Assembly (NCBI RefSeq): GCF_000208865.1
Contig: NC_018386.1
Coordinates: 186,001 to 250,000 of the forward strand
Length of the DNA stretch: 64,000 nucleotides
From: Neospora caninum Liverpool
Taxonomy: Eukaryota > Apicomplexa > Conoidasida > Eucoccidiorida > Sarcocystidae
Direction of reading: 5' to 3'
Shown here: in pieces, positions 1-11,307 of the stretch
How positions within the stretch are numbered: the stretch's first letter is position 1
Layout of the letters: each line of letters begins with the position of its first letter
Made by a program: the position numbers and the translations under genes
Notes under the pieces: model-generated
Told to the model about the DNA's origin: nothing
Seen by the model: only the letters and a program-made list of their open reading frames with translations
The model's database searches: none

Positions 1-3000
1 GACGTTCCTCGGAGCAGCCAGGGCAGACGGTTTCTCTTCTTCTCTCCCCGCACAGCCCGCGTTCCGCTGCGTGTCCGTTCTGGCGCCTCACCGATGCAGA
101 CGATTTGGGAGAAGTCTTCGCTCGTCCAGAGCGGGATCGGCGTTCCCCAGAATCGGTTTCTCGAGACGCACCAGTCGCGCGCTTCCGCCAACCAGTTCTT
201 GAAGCGTTTCTCCTTGACGAAGGCGGGTACCCAGTAGGTCTGTTCGTTCGCCTCGACGAGCCGCTCGCGCAGGTGCTCGACGCGGACGAACCACGAAGGC
301 ACTGCGCGGTAGATCAGCGGCGTGTCGCTGCGCCAGCAGTGGGGGTAGGCGTGGACGCAGTCCGCGTTCACCACGAGGCGATCGGCCGCCTTCAAAAGCT
401 TCTTCACCACTTTATCCGCCTCCTTTATGTACAGCCCACTCAACTCGGGTCCGACCTCCGCCGTCATCGCGCCGTTGTCGTCGACCGGGCACGGAAGCGG
501 ACCGCCCTGCACAACGACGCTGCATGCGCACGGGACAACGGGGGGAGCCCGCGTTTTGGGGGCCGAGACCGAGGAAAAACCAAGAAGTGACGCCGCGTCG
601 ACGCGCGGCGAGCGCCACACGATGAAGCACAGGCGCACCGGAAACGCCCCTGACGACCGCGAGACCGACGGAGACGGAGGGGAGACGGGCGAAGGTCCGT
701 GGGAGAAAAACGCGGAAACAAACGCGGCGAAAACAGGCAACGGGCAAGGGAACGGAGAACAGGTTTCCAGCCGAGAAAGGCAAAACTTTACAAGGCGAAA
801 GAGAACGAAACGGCGGCAGGAAAAACGCCGCGGGTGCAGAAACCCGCAAAATCCGCGTTACAGAGAAGGCCACAGTTTCGGGTCTCCAACTCCTCTCCGC
901 ATGCACACCGTCTGCTGCGTTTCGGGTTTCGCTTCTTTGTCTCCTGACGAGCGCTCCCGCTTCCTCGCTCGCTTTCGCAGCCGGCGAAACGAGGCAAAAG
1001 AGACGGCTAGCGCGAGACGAGAAAAACAGACGTACCCTTGCTCCAGGCACACTCGGAAATCGTCCTCGCCAAACGCAGGCGCGCAGTGGACGACGCCAGT
1101 ACCTGCAGGAACAAAGGAGCACATAGAGCGGGACGCCACCCAATAACGACCGTGACGAAACAAGAGCAGAGACCACGGCGATGGGCAGAAAAGAAGAGAA
1201 TCGCGGGGGGAGTCAACGAAAAGGAACCATCGCGTGAGACGAAAACTGGCCGCCGACGGCCCTTCCTGTTTCGTCTGTTGCTGTTTGGTCCTCTCCCGTA
1301 GTTTCTTTCGTTCCTTCCTGCGGATGGGCCTTTTCCTGGATTCGCCGCTGCGTGTCATTCGCCGGACTGGGACGGCGGAAACGCACCTGAATCGTCAGAA
1401 ACGTAGGCGTCCGCGACGACGCGGAACGCGGTGTCTCGGAAGGTGACGTTTTCATCTTCGCGAGAGTCCTTGCTGAAGAAGTCGAAGAGCGGTTTGTATT
1501 TCTTGCCTAGAAACGCAAAATCAGACGGGAGAGGTCCGCGCCTATAGTGAGCTTCTCATCTCGGTCGCGTCGGGTGTCTCCCCTTCTCGTCCATTCCCTC
1601 TCACTGCACTTCTCGTGTCCACATGGGTTCTCTCTTCTTCGACTTCGCTCTTTCTGCCGCCCGTCGCCCCGCCCCGCCCCGTCTCTCTGCACGTCCCTCT
1701 TGATTCGCCTCCTTGCCGTCGCTTTTTCTGTCTCCTCCGGTGAGCACCACCGTTGCGTCGCGCCTCTCGCCGCGCGTCTTCTCTCTTTCCCGTGCGTTTC
1801 CGCGGGGCCTTCGACGGAGCGACGCACCTTTCAACGCCGCGCCGGGGAAGCGGTCGACGACCTCGAAGTCCGTCGCGATGTCCATCTTCAGCTGCGAAAA
1901 AAACGCAAGGGAAAGGCGGCGCAGAACCTGCGGAAAGGCGCGCAGGCGCTTTGGAGGCCGCGACACAGGCCCCGCCACGAGGAGGCCCGAGGAGAGAGTA
2001 CACGCGCGTCGAGCCGGGCACAGTGAGAATGCTGATCGCGAACGGGACTGCAAACGGTGAGGCGTCACGCCAAAGACACCGAGAAGAAGCAGTGTGCCTC
2101 GGAGAAGAACGCTCGTGTGGACACGCAGCGGGAAGTCGTCCTCGGCAACGCCATACACACACACCGAGAAAGCGTCCCGGGGCGCCGCATGCAGTCGCAT
2201 CCCACGGCGCGGAAACAGGGACACCAGCGGCGAACCTACGCGCGGCGAACCAGTTCCCCTGCGACGAAGGGTCGTGAGCGTCGTTCTCGAGTCGCACAGA
2301 GCGGAGTCAGGCGCGCGCGGGAGGAGGTTCAATTTTTAATACAGTAGATAAATTAATTTTTAAGCAAGATAACTTCACTTTTCGAATGCGCAGAGAAAGG
2401 AGAGGCGCAACTCACTTGCTTGAGCAGCCAGTCAACTCGCGATTCGCAGAGCACCCAGTCTCTGCAGCAGCGAGAGAGGCAAAGGGAAGGCACAAGGCAG
2501 AGCGCGAAACGCTGTGGTTTGACGAGGGGACGGGGGGGAAAGGCGACAAACACGGAACGTCCAAACGCAGTCTGGAAAAAACCAAGAAGCGAGAAGGAAC
2601 CCTGAGCACACGCTGAAGCCGAGAGAGGCCACGCCGCCACGAAAAAACGGAGGCAGAGAGAACGCTCTCGTCCAAACCGAGCGCGATGCTGTGTGTGGCG
2701 CATCCTCGTCTGGGAGCAGCATCGCGACGTCGACGGCCTACCGTTTCGTCTCCTTGTTGCGGATTTGAATGTAGGTCAGCTCGGGATTGACGCACAGCGC
2801 GAGGTTGGACGGCAAGGTCCACGGAGTCGTCGTCCAGGCAAGGAACTCGACAGGCACCCCGCCGTTATCGTCGAGGCATCTGGACGCACGGCAGCGACGA
2901 GAGGAAAAAACCGACGTGAAAACCCACCCGAGAAAACGCCGACCGGCGGGAGACCGCAGTGCGCACCCTTGCTCAGCACCCAGCAGACAGCCGAGGTGAG

Positions 3001-5706
3001 AAACTGCGGAAGAGACGGCGAGTCTCGCAGGCAACGCCGCGAGGAGCGGCAGTGCGCAGGGACAGAGACGCTCGATGCCGTCCTGGCAAGCTGCGCGGGC
3101 CGCATGCGGAAACGCAACTGTCACCGCTCACAGCGTCTCTCGGAGGTCGCGCGTGTTCCTTTGGATCCAGATTTCCCGCGCGATCTCGCCGTGCGTAACA
3201 GATCGTGTGGCGTGCACCGGCGAGGCGCCTGCGCGTCTCGCCGTCTCCCCTGTCTCTTCTTGTTCCGCGTTGACCGCCCCTGCATGCCGGGACCGGCCCC
3301 GCGACACACTCACGAGAAGGCGACGACGATGGAAGGGTCTTTCACGTCTTTGTAATTCTGGTTCGCCTCGAAGTTCGACAGCGGCGTGCTGCACGCGGTG
3401 GAGAAAGGCATGATTTTGTTCGCGCGATACACCATGCCTTTGTCGAAGAGCTGCTTGAACACCCACCACACCGTCTCCATGAAACTCGTGTCGAGCGTCT
3501 TATAGTCGTTGTCGAAGTCGATCCAGCGGCCCATGCGTTCTGAACACAGGAGCCAGGCGAACACCGGAACGGGGCTGAAAACGATAGAGCAAGGACTAAG
3601 AGCAGGCAGAGGATGGAGCTAGAGAACGGCGACTGAAGCTGGAACTGGAACAGCTTTTGGACGCCGCATTGGCGCCTTCGCCACGGCGAGCCTCCGAGAA
3701 AACGCCGGTCGGCGCGCGCCGTGGGGGTTTGCAGCAGTGCAGCGAAAACCGGAGACGCGCATCCCGACAAACTACGTTCTGCCTAAACTGAGGATCCGCA
3801 GACACACGGACGGAAAGGGACAGGCGCGACCTGCAAGAGATATCTGCGACTCGAGTTCCTGTCACTACTACTCACCGATGACGCTGCGCCACTCGGACGC
3901 GTAGCGCATGACAATGGACCTGAGGAGCGACGTGCGCGCAACGTCACAAGCGCAGAGAGAGCGAAAAGCGAATTGCAAGCAGATTCGTGGGCCGCAGCCA
4001 ACCAAGCCTCTGTCAACACGCGAGTGGCCATAGAAGGGCTATGCATGCACGACGCTGTCTTCCGCAGCTCGTGTCAGGTTCGTTAACTTCCGTGTGTCTA
4101 GACAGCGCACCGCGTACTCAGACGCAGACCGCGAAGCGGCGTGTCCGCCACCCTCCTGCTAGCTTTGGGAGTGTGGCGACGCGCCACGTTTTGAGCGGTG
4201 TCGTCTCTCACTTGCATTTGTCGTTGTACTTGTCGATGCCCATCTCAACGATTTCATGCCGACTGGTGATGCCAAGGCTCTTGTCGATTTCGAACTCGAC
4301 AGGCAACCCGTGGCAGTCCCACCCGAAGCGACGGTCCACATAGTGTCCCCTCTGGTGCGCATAGCGAGTCACCACATCCTACAGGAGAAACACAGACACG
4401 GGACCGCCCGCGTTCCAGGCGCGGGGGGGGGGGGGGGGGGGGGGAATCGCGCCAGCAGTGCAGCCCTCGTCGAAGAAGAGTTTCGCAAAAAGAAGAGCCG
4501 GAATTGGAATAAGGAGAAGGCCAAGGGGGGTGACAGGCGACGACATACTCACGCTTTCTCTCCGTCGTTACAGCGAAAACCAAAAAGCGGAACCAGTGGG
4601 CTGTCCATATGTAGAGGAAATGAACATTTTAGTCCGTGGAATGCATTCGCGTGAGAGGGAGTGTGACTGTGCACGCGCAAAGGCACAGGCAGGCATTTGC
4701 ACATTCTACGTGGGACGTGTATTCGTTCATGTAGACACGTACGCAAACACACATCCACACATGGTCAAGCATACACATGTATATATATATACATGTTCAT
4801 GAGTATAAAAGCACAGGAGTATGGTGTGGCATGCGCGTGAGGCGCACACAGTTGTCTCACGCCGTTCTACACCGTGTTTATATGTCTCGTTTGGACTGTC
4901 CCTTGCTTCGCCAGAGAGCTATATTTCTCACCTTGATGGTCCCGGCAAGAATGTGACCGTAGTGCGGGAGCCCCGTGGCGAAGGGTGGCCCGTCATAGAA
5001 CGTGAAGACAGGTTTCCCTTTTGACATTTCCACCGACCGTTTGAACGTGTTGCGTTCCTTCCATTGCGCCAGAATTTGCTCCTCTTCTTTCGGAAAATCT
5101 GGACGCTCTGGGACTGAAACGGTGGCAAAAAGAACAGACCCGAACGCCCGAGTGGACGCGGAGAACCAGACGTCGCAGAAAGGGAACGGCACGGCGGAAG
5201 CGAGACGACAATCACGAGGGACGAAACGGAGAAACAGGGGAAGGGTAGGCATGGGAACAGGCAGCCGCATGCCAGGAACGGCAGAGGAGAGAAGCTCTAC
5301 AGAAAAAGCGATAGATGAAGCAATAGCACAGAGTTCATAAGCTGTGCTAAAGGGAGGCAGTGGGACGATGCAGAAGAACACGAACAGGTAGGGAAACAGA
5401 CCCAGATTGAGTTCTAGTATTTGGCAGAGTTAAGTAGGCAACGCAGCGTAATACGTAGACACACACCTATATACATACGCACAGACAGACTTAGATAAAT
5501 AAGCAGGTAAACCGATGCAGATATAGACTGACTGAGGACTAGTCGAAAGGGACACATCGAGAAACATGGCTGCTGAAAGTGTGAACCTGCACGAAAATGC
5601 CCAAGTGACGTATACGACACAGGGTGTCGAGATGGACCTTGACTAGAAATGACGTTCGTGCCCTTGACGTACGAGGTTCGAACGTTGTGGCGCCTGAAGA
5701 AGTCAT
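1..5706 (-). CDS. Cytosolic isoleucyl-tRNA synthetase (3' part outside window)
   Basis: Class I aminoacyl-tRNA synthetase that charges tRNA-Ile in the cytosol. Eleven exons join in one frame (minus strand, 5' to 3'): 5706-5673, 5113-4932, 4378-4212, 3919-3876, 3539-3314, 2879-2742, 2461-2416, 1891-1828, 1506-1387, 1102-1036, 519-92, about 505 codons. The first exon carries the ATG at 5706 and a GTACGT donor; it fits phase but is short and is the least certain. Visible motifs: the eukaryotic HIGH variant in [14 protein letters not shown] (exon 2), [18 protein letters not shown], the threonine-rich editing site [13 protein letters not shown], the editing-domain block [16 protein letters not shown], and [12 protein letters not shown] near the left edge. 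Positions 1-91 are intron. The KMSKS loop and anticodon-binding domain lie outside the window. The sequence resembles the eukaryotic cytosolic enzyme rather than an organellar one, as the HYGH signature shows. Confidence 0.95.
2330..2383. other. AT-rich island in an IleRS intron (possible organelle-derived insert)
   Basis: About 50 bases that are very AT-rich sit inside an otherwise GC-rich IleRS intron just downstream of the exon at 2461-2416. T. gondii nuclear DNA is known to carry many short mitochondrial fragments, and an abrupt AT-rich patch in an intron is what such a fragment would look like. I could not match it to a specific mitochondrial gene by eye. Confidence 0.3.
4423..4444. repeat. 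Poly-G tract of 22 bases in an IleRS intron
   Basis: An uninterrupted run of 22 G on the plus strand lies in the intron between the second and third IleRS exons, 45 bp upstream of the acceptor of the exon at 4378. In the transcript it is poly-C. Such runs are prone to polymerase slippage, so the exact length may be an assembly value. Confidence 0.95.
4779..4792. repeat. (TA)n microsatellite
   Basis: Short TA dinucleotide run flanked by ACATG on both sides, so the locus is near-palindromic. It lies in the IleRS intron between exons 2 and 3. Confidence 0.85.
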
Positions 5707-8330
5707 GGTTGTGTCGATTCTTTCTCTGAAAATTCCCCCGATTGGGCCACAGCTTATCAACGAAACAGAAGAGAAAGGCACTAAAGCGGTGTGCCTGCGC
5801 TGAAGAGAGAGACCTCTTGCGTCGACAAAGCGCCACGAAGTCGAGAAGAAATGTCCGCGATCCTTCTGGCGGCGTGTCGTTGCTTCCCGGGACGAAGAAC
5901 GGACGCGTGACGGGCTGGCCGCCGGAGGCAGCAGAAGCCTGGGCTGTAACCGTTTGGAGATAACCAACCTTTCTGAAGACAAGGAGGAAATCCGTTTGCT
6001 ATTCAAGCTTTTGAAAAAATCCAGCGGGTAAGCTTGAGGCGACAGCGAGCGAAAACCAGTGTAACAGATGGTGACGATTACCGGGTTACCAAACGATGAT
6101 CGCGGCAGCACAACCATGAGGCGTTTCCTCTTCAGAAAACGCCTTTAGAAGCAGGGCTGGGTAAAAAAGAAGTAAAAGCAGCAGAAAACGAGTAGAGCGC
6201 AGGACGAGATAAGTGCCGATTCGTCGAAACGTTTGTTGACTGTTACACGCGAGACAAACTGTTCTTTGTTTCCAGTGCATGCGGCCCAGCGGATGGGCAT
6301 CGATCGTAACGCAATCGCGGCCAACAGGAGAAACAGAACAGCATTGGGGTAGGAACACGACAAACTATGCCGGCTTCAGAACTGCTAGGCTCCTGAACAG
6401 AGGTCCAAGAAGATCAGAAGTATGCAACCGATCAGAGAATCTGGTGTTTTTCCGATGCTGGCTGTTCAACGGCTGCGTTTTGACATGTCCAACTGTAAGG
6501 GCACCGTGGTCAAGTTTTGGTCAGCGTGATGCGAAAAACAGCGAGCCCGAAAAAAATTGACGTGAAAACGAAAGTTTAGAGAAGTGTCTGTTGGAAAGGA
6601 TGTCGATAAAAAGCCCTTGGAGGAAAAACTACACAGCGTGCATGTGGGGCGGTACTACCGTGCATGCGAGACTCCAGTGCAACAGAAGTAGAGACACACG
6701 AGCGACGAGGACTCTACAAGGTCAAACTTCTACAAGACACGGAAAATGGTGATGAATGTGCCGTTACCATGCGGCCCGTTTGAAAACGGATCCTGTCCTG
6801 TGCGCGCGTGTACAAGGCATTGCACATTTTTTTTTGGCAGGGATGTGTCTTTTTTGGTTTGCTGGACTAAGGATAAACACCTTCCTCGTGGCTTCCCGAA
6901 ATTAAACGTAAACATACGAGCTCATGCAACGTCGTACGTGAAACTCGTGCCAAAGCCTTGCGCGGTAAGCCGAACCGTAGTCCGTGAAAGAGGAAAACTC
7001 CACAAGGACTTAATGCCAATAACTTACACGAGGTAAGGCGAGAGGGGAAATCCGTCTCTAGCTAGCCCAATGGTAGACGGTCAAACACGGCAGCAGTGCT
7101 TACGACGGAAAACAGAGAAGGAAAGCCCGGTACAAGCCTACAGAAAGTACGTGAGTCAAGATGGACCTACCCCTACATGGGGCTGTAAAGGATGCCTCTG
7201 AGAAACACTAGTGTAGAAAAAGCTTTCTATAGCCAGAATGCGATACAATGAGCCTTTTGACACTAGGCGGGGAAAGGTACTGTAGTGAATGAAGATGCAC
7301 TTCGAGTGCATAAGGCTTCCCGCCAAGGACTACGCGCACAACCGCAACGTCCTCAGTGGAAGGGCGACATTTCTACAGATACTCGGTACGGTGGAACAGC
7401 AGCGAGAAAAGCAACACGAAAAGTAAATCCGAACTATAAAATTGCTGGAAGTAGCTGATCTTCTACAGCATACGACTGACACCACCAATACCAGACACTA
7501 TAGTCACTCACACACGTGTTGTATTAATACGTGTGGTGCAGGTGTAATGACAGCCCAAAGAGCGATAACTATGAAACGCGTCATGTATCTGTGGAGCTGG
7601 CGTGCCACTTCCCGATGTGCTACCATCCGGTCAGATCAGCAATATCGTATAACGGTCATATCGGAGACGACGTTGTTCTGTGAATCATGTTGCTTTTTCC
7701 GTCCTCGATCAATTACTGCTCAACTTTACACGAGACTCCTACGAGCGTGAGGCAACTGATGGCAGGAAACACCGTTCCTCTTGGCACGAGGGCCTTCCTC
7801 ATTCCTCAGAGCTGAACCGCTATCTCGTACGCGCAACAATTCACAATAAACGGTAACCGGTACGTCACACGGAACCAGACCAGATCGAACACCCGAAGGT
7901 GGCACCCTCAGAGCGGCGTGCTTATGGGGTATCATCTCCTGTCTTCCATGAGAGACTGTATCTTTGATTGATTGACTTCATCATCGCGGACGGCAAGATT
8001 CAAATGTCGCTCCCGCCGCTGGCGACGGAGAATCAACGATTTATTGGTTTGCGTGTAGCTGGCGCTACCTTTCGTACGCCTAAATACCGCGACTGCGTGG
8101 GCCAAGATTTAAAGGCGGCAAGAACGGGGAATGTGGATAAAATGTTGCGAAATGTAAACAATGCAGCGTATCGTGGATCATTTTTACCCCTTGTAAGTAA
8201 GTTTTCGACTCCCCCATTTTGACAAGTGGATTCGCTATCATTTATAAAAAGTTTTATTAGGCTATACAAGTACAATAAAACTAAAATTTCTCGTCCTTTT
8301 GGGGACTAAACAAAACTGTTCTTTTTCGCC
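5707..8330. other. Intergenic region upstream of IleRS
   Basis: No ORF here shows recognisable homology or splice-consistent exon structure; the longest frames are about 100 codons and look random. It should hold the promoter and 5' UTR of IleRS (minus strand). The segment 8217-8290, just before the repeat ORF, is clearly AT-richer than its surroundings and could be a core promoter for that ORF or an organelle-derived insert. Confidence 0.5.
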
Positions 8331-9851
8331 ATGCGGGAAACACCTCCTTCCTACGTCTTTCCTGTCATCCGACAGCAGTGTACTTCCTCTCAGCGCTCTG
8401 GATATCAAAGGCGTGTAGTGCAAGCACCCGCTAAAAAGCCTCCACTACCCCTCTCCCCACTAGAGGAAACCGCTATATTTCTCTCAAGTGGCTGGCGTGC
8501 TCTCATGAGCTGCTGTCAGCCGCTGCTCACGTCCCCCGACGTGAGCACCTACAGCCAGCAAGCGGATGTCCCGTCGTTTCTCGGTCGAGTCGACGAAGAC
8601 GAACTCTCTGTCCACTCACAGATCCAGAACAGCAACGGCGTCCCGTGTCCACGCATCCCCCGGGCCCTACCAGGAGCTCCAGCACTCCCCCATCTCCGCT
8701 GGACGCGAAGACAGATGAGTGGCCAATTCCACTCGCAACCTGCAGGAGACGCAGACGGCATACGGGCGGGTGCCTCATTCGCCGATCGAGTCACTGAAGA
8801 GCAGCAATATTACTCGAGAGCGTACCAGAAGGAGTACCGTGTCACGCGTCCACGCCGATGTCGTCGAAGAGTGTTCCCAGATAAAGCGCGACTCCTGTCC
8901 AATCTCCGGTGGGGAGCTGCTGACGACACAGCGGTTGTTCCCTCGCTCATCGGTCGAGTCGACGAGGAACTTGAAGTCGAAACTATTGAGGACTATAGCC
9001 CCGTCTCGCGTCCACGCAAGACGCTTGGCAGAGGGAGACGAACGAAACGCCGAGCCAAACCTATGCCGGTCTACGAGGCGCTGGTGGAGCATGTGCATTA
9101 CTTGCCAGAAGGTGAAAGCACCACTGATGAAATAACGGGCATTCCCTACTTCATCAGTGAACTCAACGTTGACGACGTCTATTTCTACAGAGTTACCAAG
9201 GATAACCGCCGCGTCGCGCATCCACGCACAGCCCGTGAAACAGCTATCCTAAAGAATTGCATATCCAACGCACTGCGCGGGATGGTGGTTCCACCGCTTA
9301 AAGGCAACGTATTCACGAACCCCCCAATAAGCGATGCGACGCCAGTGTTCAGCCCCACGCTTGTCGTTCGAGTGAACGAAGAGGAACCGGATGCCCAGAA
9401 AGATACTCCGGACAACCACAGCGTCGCGCTTGCACGCACATCAAGGGGAAGAAGAAATCGACAGCAGCCAGGAACCGAAAAACGTTGCAGGTACAGGGTT
9501 ACGCTGAGGCATAAGATGATCACGTACTCGTCAGTGTCCGCTGAAGCCGACGACGAAACAGACAGTGCTTTCCCGCTCCTCGGTCCAGTGTACGAAGGGG
9601 AACCACACCTCGACAGAGATATCCCAGATGTCTACTGCGTCACGCCCACAGCTACCACCTGTGGAACGCCGACAGACCCAGCTGCAGCCGGGCCAAGGCT
9701 CTGTCCCGCGTTGACACAACAGGCCGATGCATTCTTTGATGGCGGCGGTGATATCCCCGAGGATTCCTTTATTCACTGGAGGGGGTGTCGGCGAGTGCGC
9801 CCCGCCCCCCCCCGGCGGCTCACCACGAGACTGCTGTGGGCTGAGAACTGA
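8331..9851 (+). CDS. Unknown 506-residue protein made of degenerate repeats
   Basis: Single ATG-to-TGA frame of 506 codons with no family that I recognise, no clear signal peptide and no membrane helix. It is built from about six diverged units spaced roughly 150-225 bp apart, beginning near 8568, 8783, 8933, 9140, 9340 and 9565. Each unit has a core like PSFLGRVDEDE or PSLIGRVDEE, then an acidic or polar spacer of about 15 residues, then a V-x-x-PR ending (SRPRK, AHPRT, TRPRR). The N-terminal 60 residues lack the motif and are rich in Pro, Ser and Arg. A random open frame this long is improbable at this base composition. It could be a real lineage-specific protein or an ancient coding-compatible minisatellite. 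No introns are needed, and no flanking gene suggests a job. Confidence 0.45.
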   Translation: MRETPPSYVFPVIRQQCTSSQRSGYQRRVVQAPAKKPPLPLSPLEETAIFLSSGWRALMSCCQPLLTSPDVSTYSQQADVPSFLGRVDEDELSVHSQIQNSNGVPCPRIPRALPGAPALPHLRWTRRQMSGQFHSQPAGDADGIRAGASFADRVTEEQQYYSRAYQKEYRVTRPRRCRRRVFPDKARLLSNLRWGAADDTAVVPSLIGRVDEELEVETIEDYSPVSRPRKTLGRGRRTKRRAKPMPVYEALVEHVHYLPEGESTTDEITGIPYFISELNVDDVYFYRVTKDNRRVAHPRTARETAILKNCISNALRGMVVPPLKGNVFTNPPISDATPVFSPTLVVRVNEEEPDAQKDTPDNHSVALARTSRGRRNRQQPGTEKRCRYRVTLRHKMITYSSVSAEADDETDSAFPLLGPVYEGEPHLDRDIPDVYCVTPTATTCGTPTDPAAAGPRLCPALTQQADAFFDGGGDIPEDSFIHWRGCRRVRPAPPRRLTTRLLWAEN

Positions 9852-10000
9852 AGAGCTGATCTTCACTCATTTGCGGGACGGCGCGAAAGAGCGACAACGC
9901 CACCCAATTCTGATTTCACGATATGTAGACGCGGACGCGCCTGACCCGCACATTGTGGTCTAAGCGTTCGCATTTTCATAGAGCAGCTCGGGCTCCCTCA

Positions 10001-11307
10001 GTCGTGCGGCAAGACCACCAAGTTGAACGAGACTCCGCACTCAGCCCCGTCTTCCACTCTTTCTCGAGAAGGCGTCCTCCCTCGACCTCCCTGAATTTTT
10101 CAACTACAGTCGCGAGGTCTCTCCGTCAGTACCACTGGCGGAGCGGCCTCGAGACTGTCTCCCCTGTCGTCAGCCATGTCGTGCGGCAAGACCACCAAGT
10201 AGACTCCGCACTCAACCCCGTGTTCCACTCTTTCGCGAGGCGACGTCCTCCCTCGACCTCCCTGACTTTTTCAACTACGGTCGCGAGGTGTCTCCGTCAG
10301 TACCACTGGCGGAGCGGCCTCGAGACTGTCTCCCCTGTCGTCATCCATGTCGTGCGGCAAGACCACCAAGTAGACTCCGCACTCAACCCCGTGTTCCACT
10401 CTTTCGCGAGGCGACGTCCTCCCTCGACCTCCCTGATTTTTTCAACTACGGTCGCGAGGTGTCTCCGTCAGTACCACTGGCGGAGCGGCCTCGAGACTGT
10501 CTCCCCTGTCGTCAGCCATGTCGTGCGGCAAGACCACCAAGTTGAACGAGACTCCGCACTCAGCCCCGTCTTCCACTCTTTCTCGAGAAGGCGTCCTCCC
10601 TCGACCTCCCTGATTTTTTCAACTACAGTCGCGAGGTGTCTCCGTCAGTACCACTGGCGGAGCGGCCTCGAGACTGTCTCCCCTGTCGTCAGCCATGTCG
10701 TGCGGCAAGACCACCAAGTAGACTCCGCACTCAACCCCGTGTTCCACTCATTCGCGAGGCGACGTCCTCCCTCGACCTCCCTGACTTTTTCAACTACGGT
10801 CGCGAGGTGTCTCCGTCAGTACCACTGGCGGAGCGGCCTCGAGACTGTCTCCCCTGTCGTCAGCCATGTCGTGCGGCAAGACCACCAAGTTGAACGAGAC
10901 TCCGCACTCAGCCCCGTCTTCCACTCTTTCTCGAGAAGGCGTCCTCCCTCGACCTCCCTGATTTTTTCAACTACAGTCACGAGGTCTCTCCGTCAGTACC
11001 ACTGGCGGAGCGGCCTCGAGACTGTCTCCCCTGTCGTCATCCATGTCGTGCGGCAAGCCCACCAAGTAGACTCCGCACTCAACCCCGTGTTCCACTCTTT
11101 CGCGAGGCGACGTCCTCCCTCGACCTCCCTGATTTTTTCAACTACAGTCACGAGGTCTCTCCGTCAGTACCACTGGCGGAGCGGCCTCGAGACGGTCTCC
11201 CCTGTCGTCAGCCATGTCGTGCGGCAAGACCACCAAGTTGAACGAGACTCCGCACTCAGCCCCGTCTCCCACTCTTTCTCGAGAAGGCGTCCTCCGTCGA
11301 CCTCCGT
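10001..11307 (+). repeat. Satellite array, alternating 177-bp and 171-bp units
   Basis: Eight head-to-tail units start at 10001, 10178, 10349, 10520, 10697, 10868, 11045 and 11216 (last one partial). Lengths run 177, 171, 171, 177, 171, 177, 171, so type A (177) and type B (171) mostly alternate. A differs from B by six extra bases near the unit start (GTTGAACGAG versus GTAGAC context) and by co-varying substitutions. Neighbouring copies are nearly identical, showing recent homogenisation. The A+B dimer is 348 bp, close to the length given for the T. gondii Sat350 family; identity to it is inference from length only. Because both units are multiples of three, a 521-codon frame (9953-11518) stays open across the array; I treat that as a by-product of the repeat. 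Confidence 0.93.

Noticed and set aside
427..1146. 239-codon plus-strand frame over IleRS
   Set aside because: It is the antisense shadow of IleRS exons and introns; the minus strand carries the conserved enzyme motifs.
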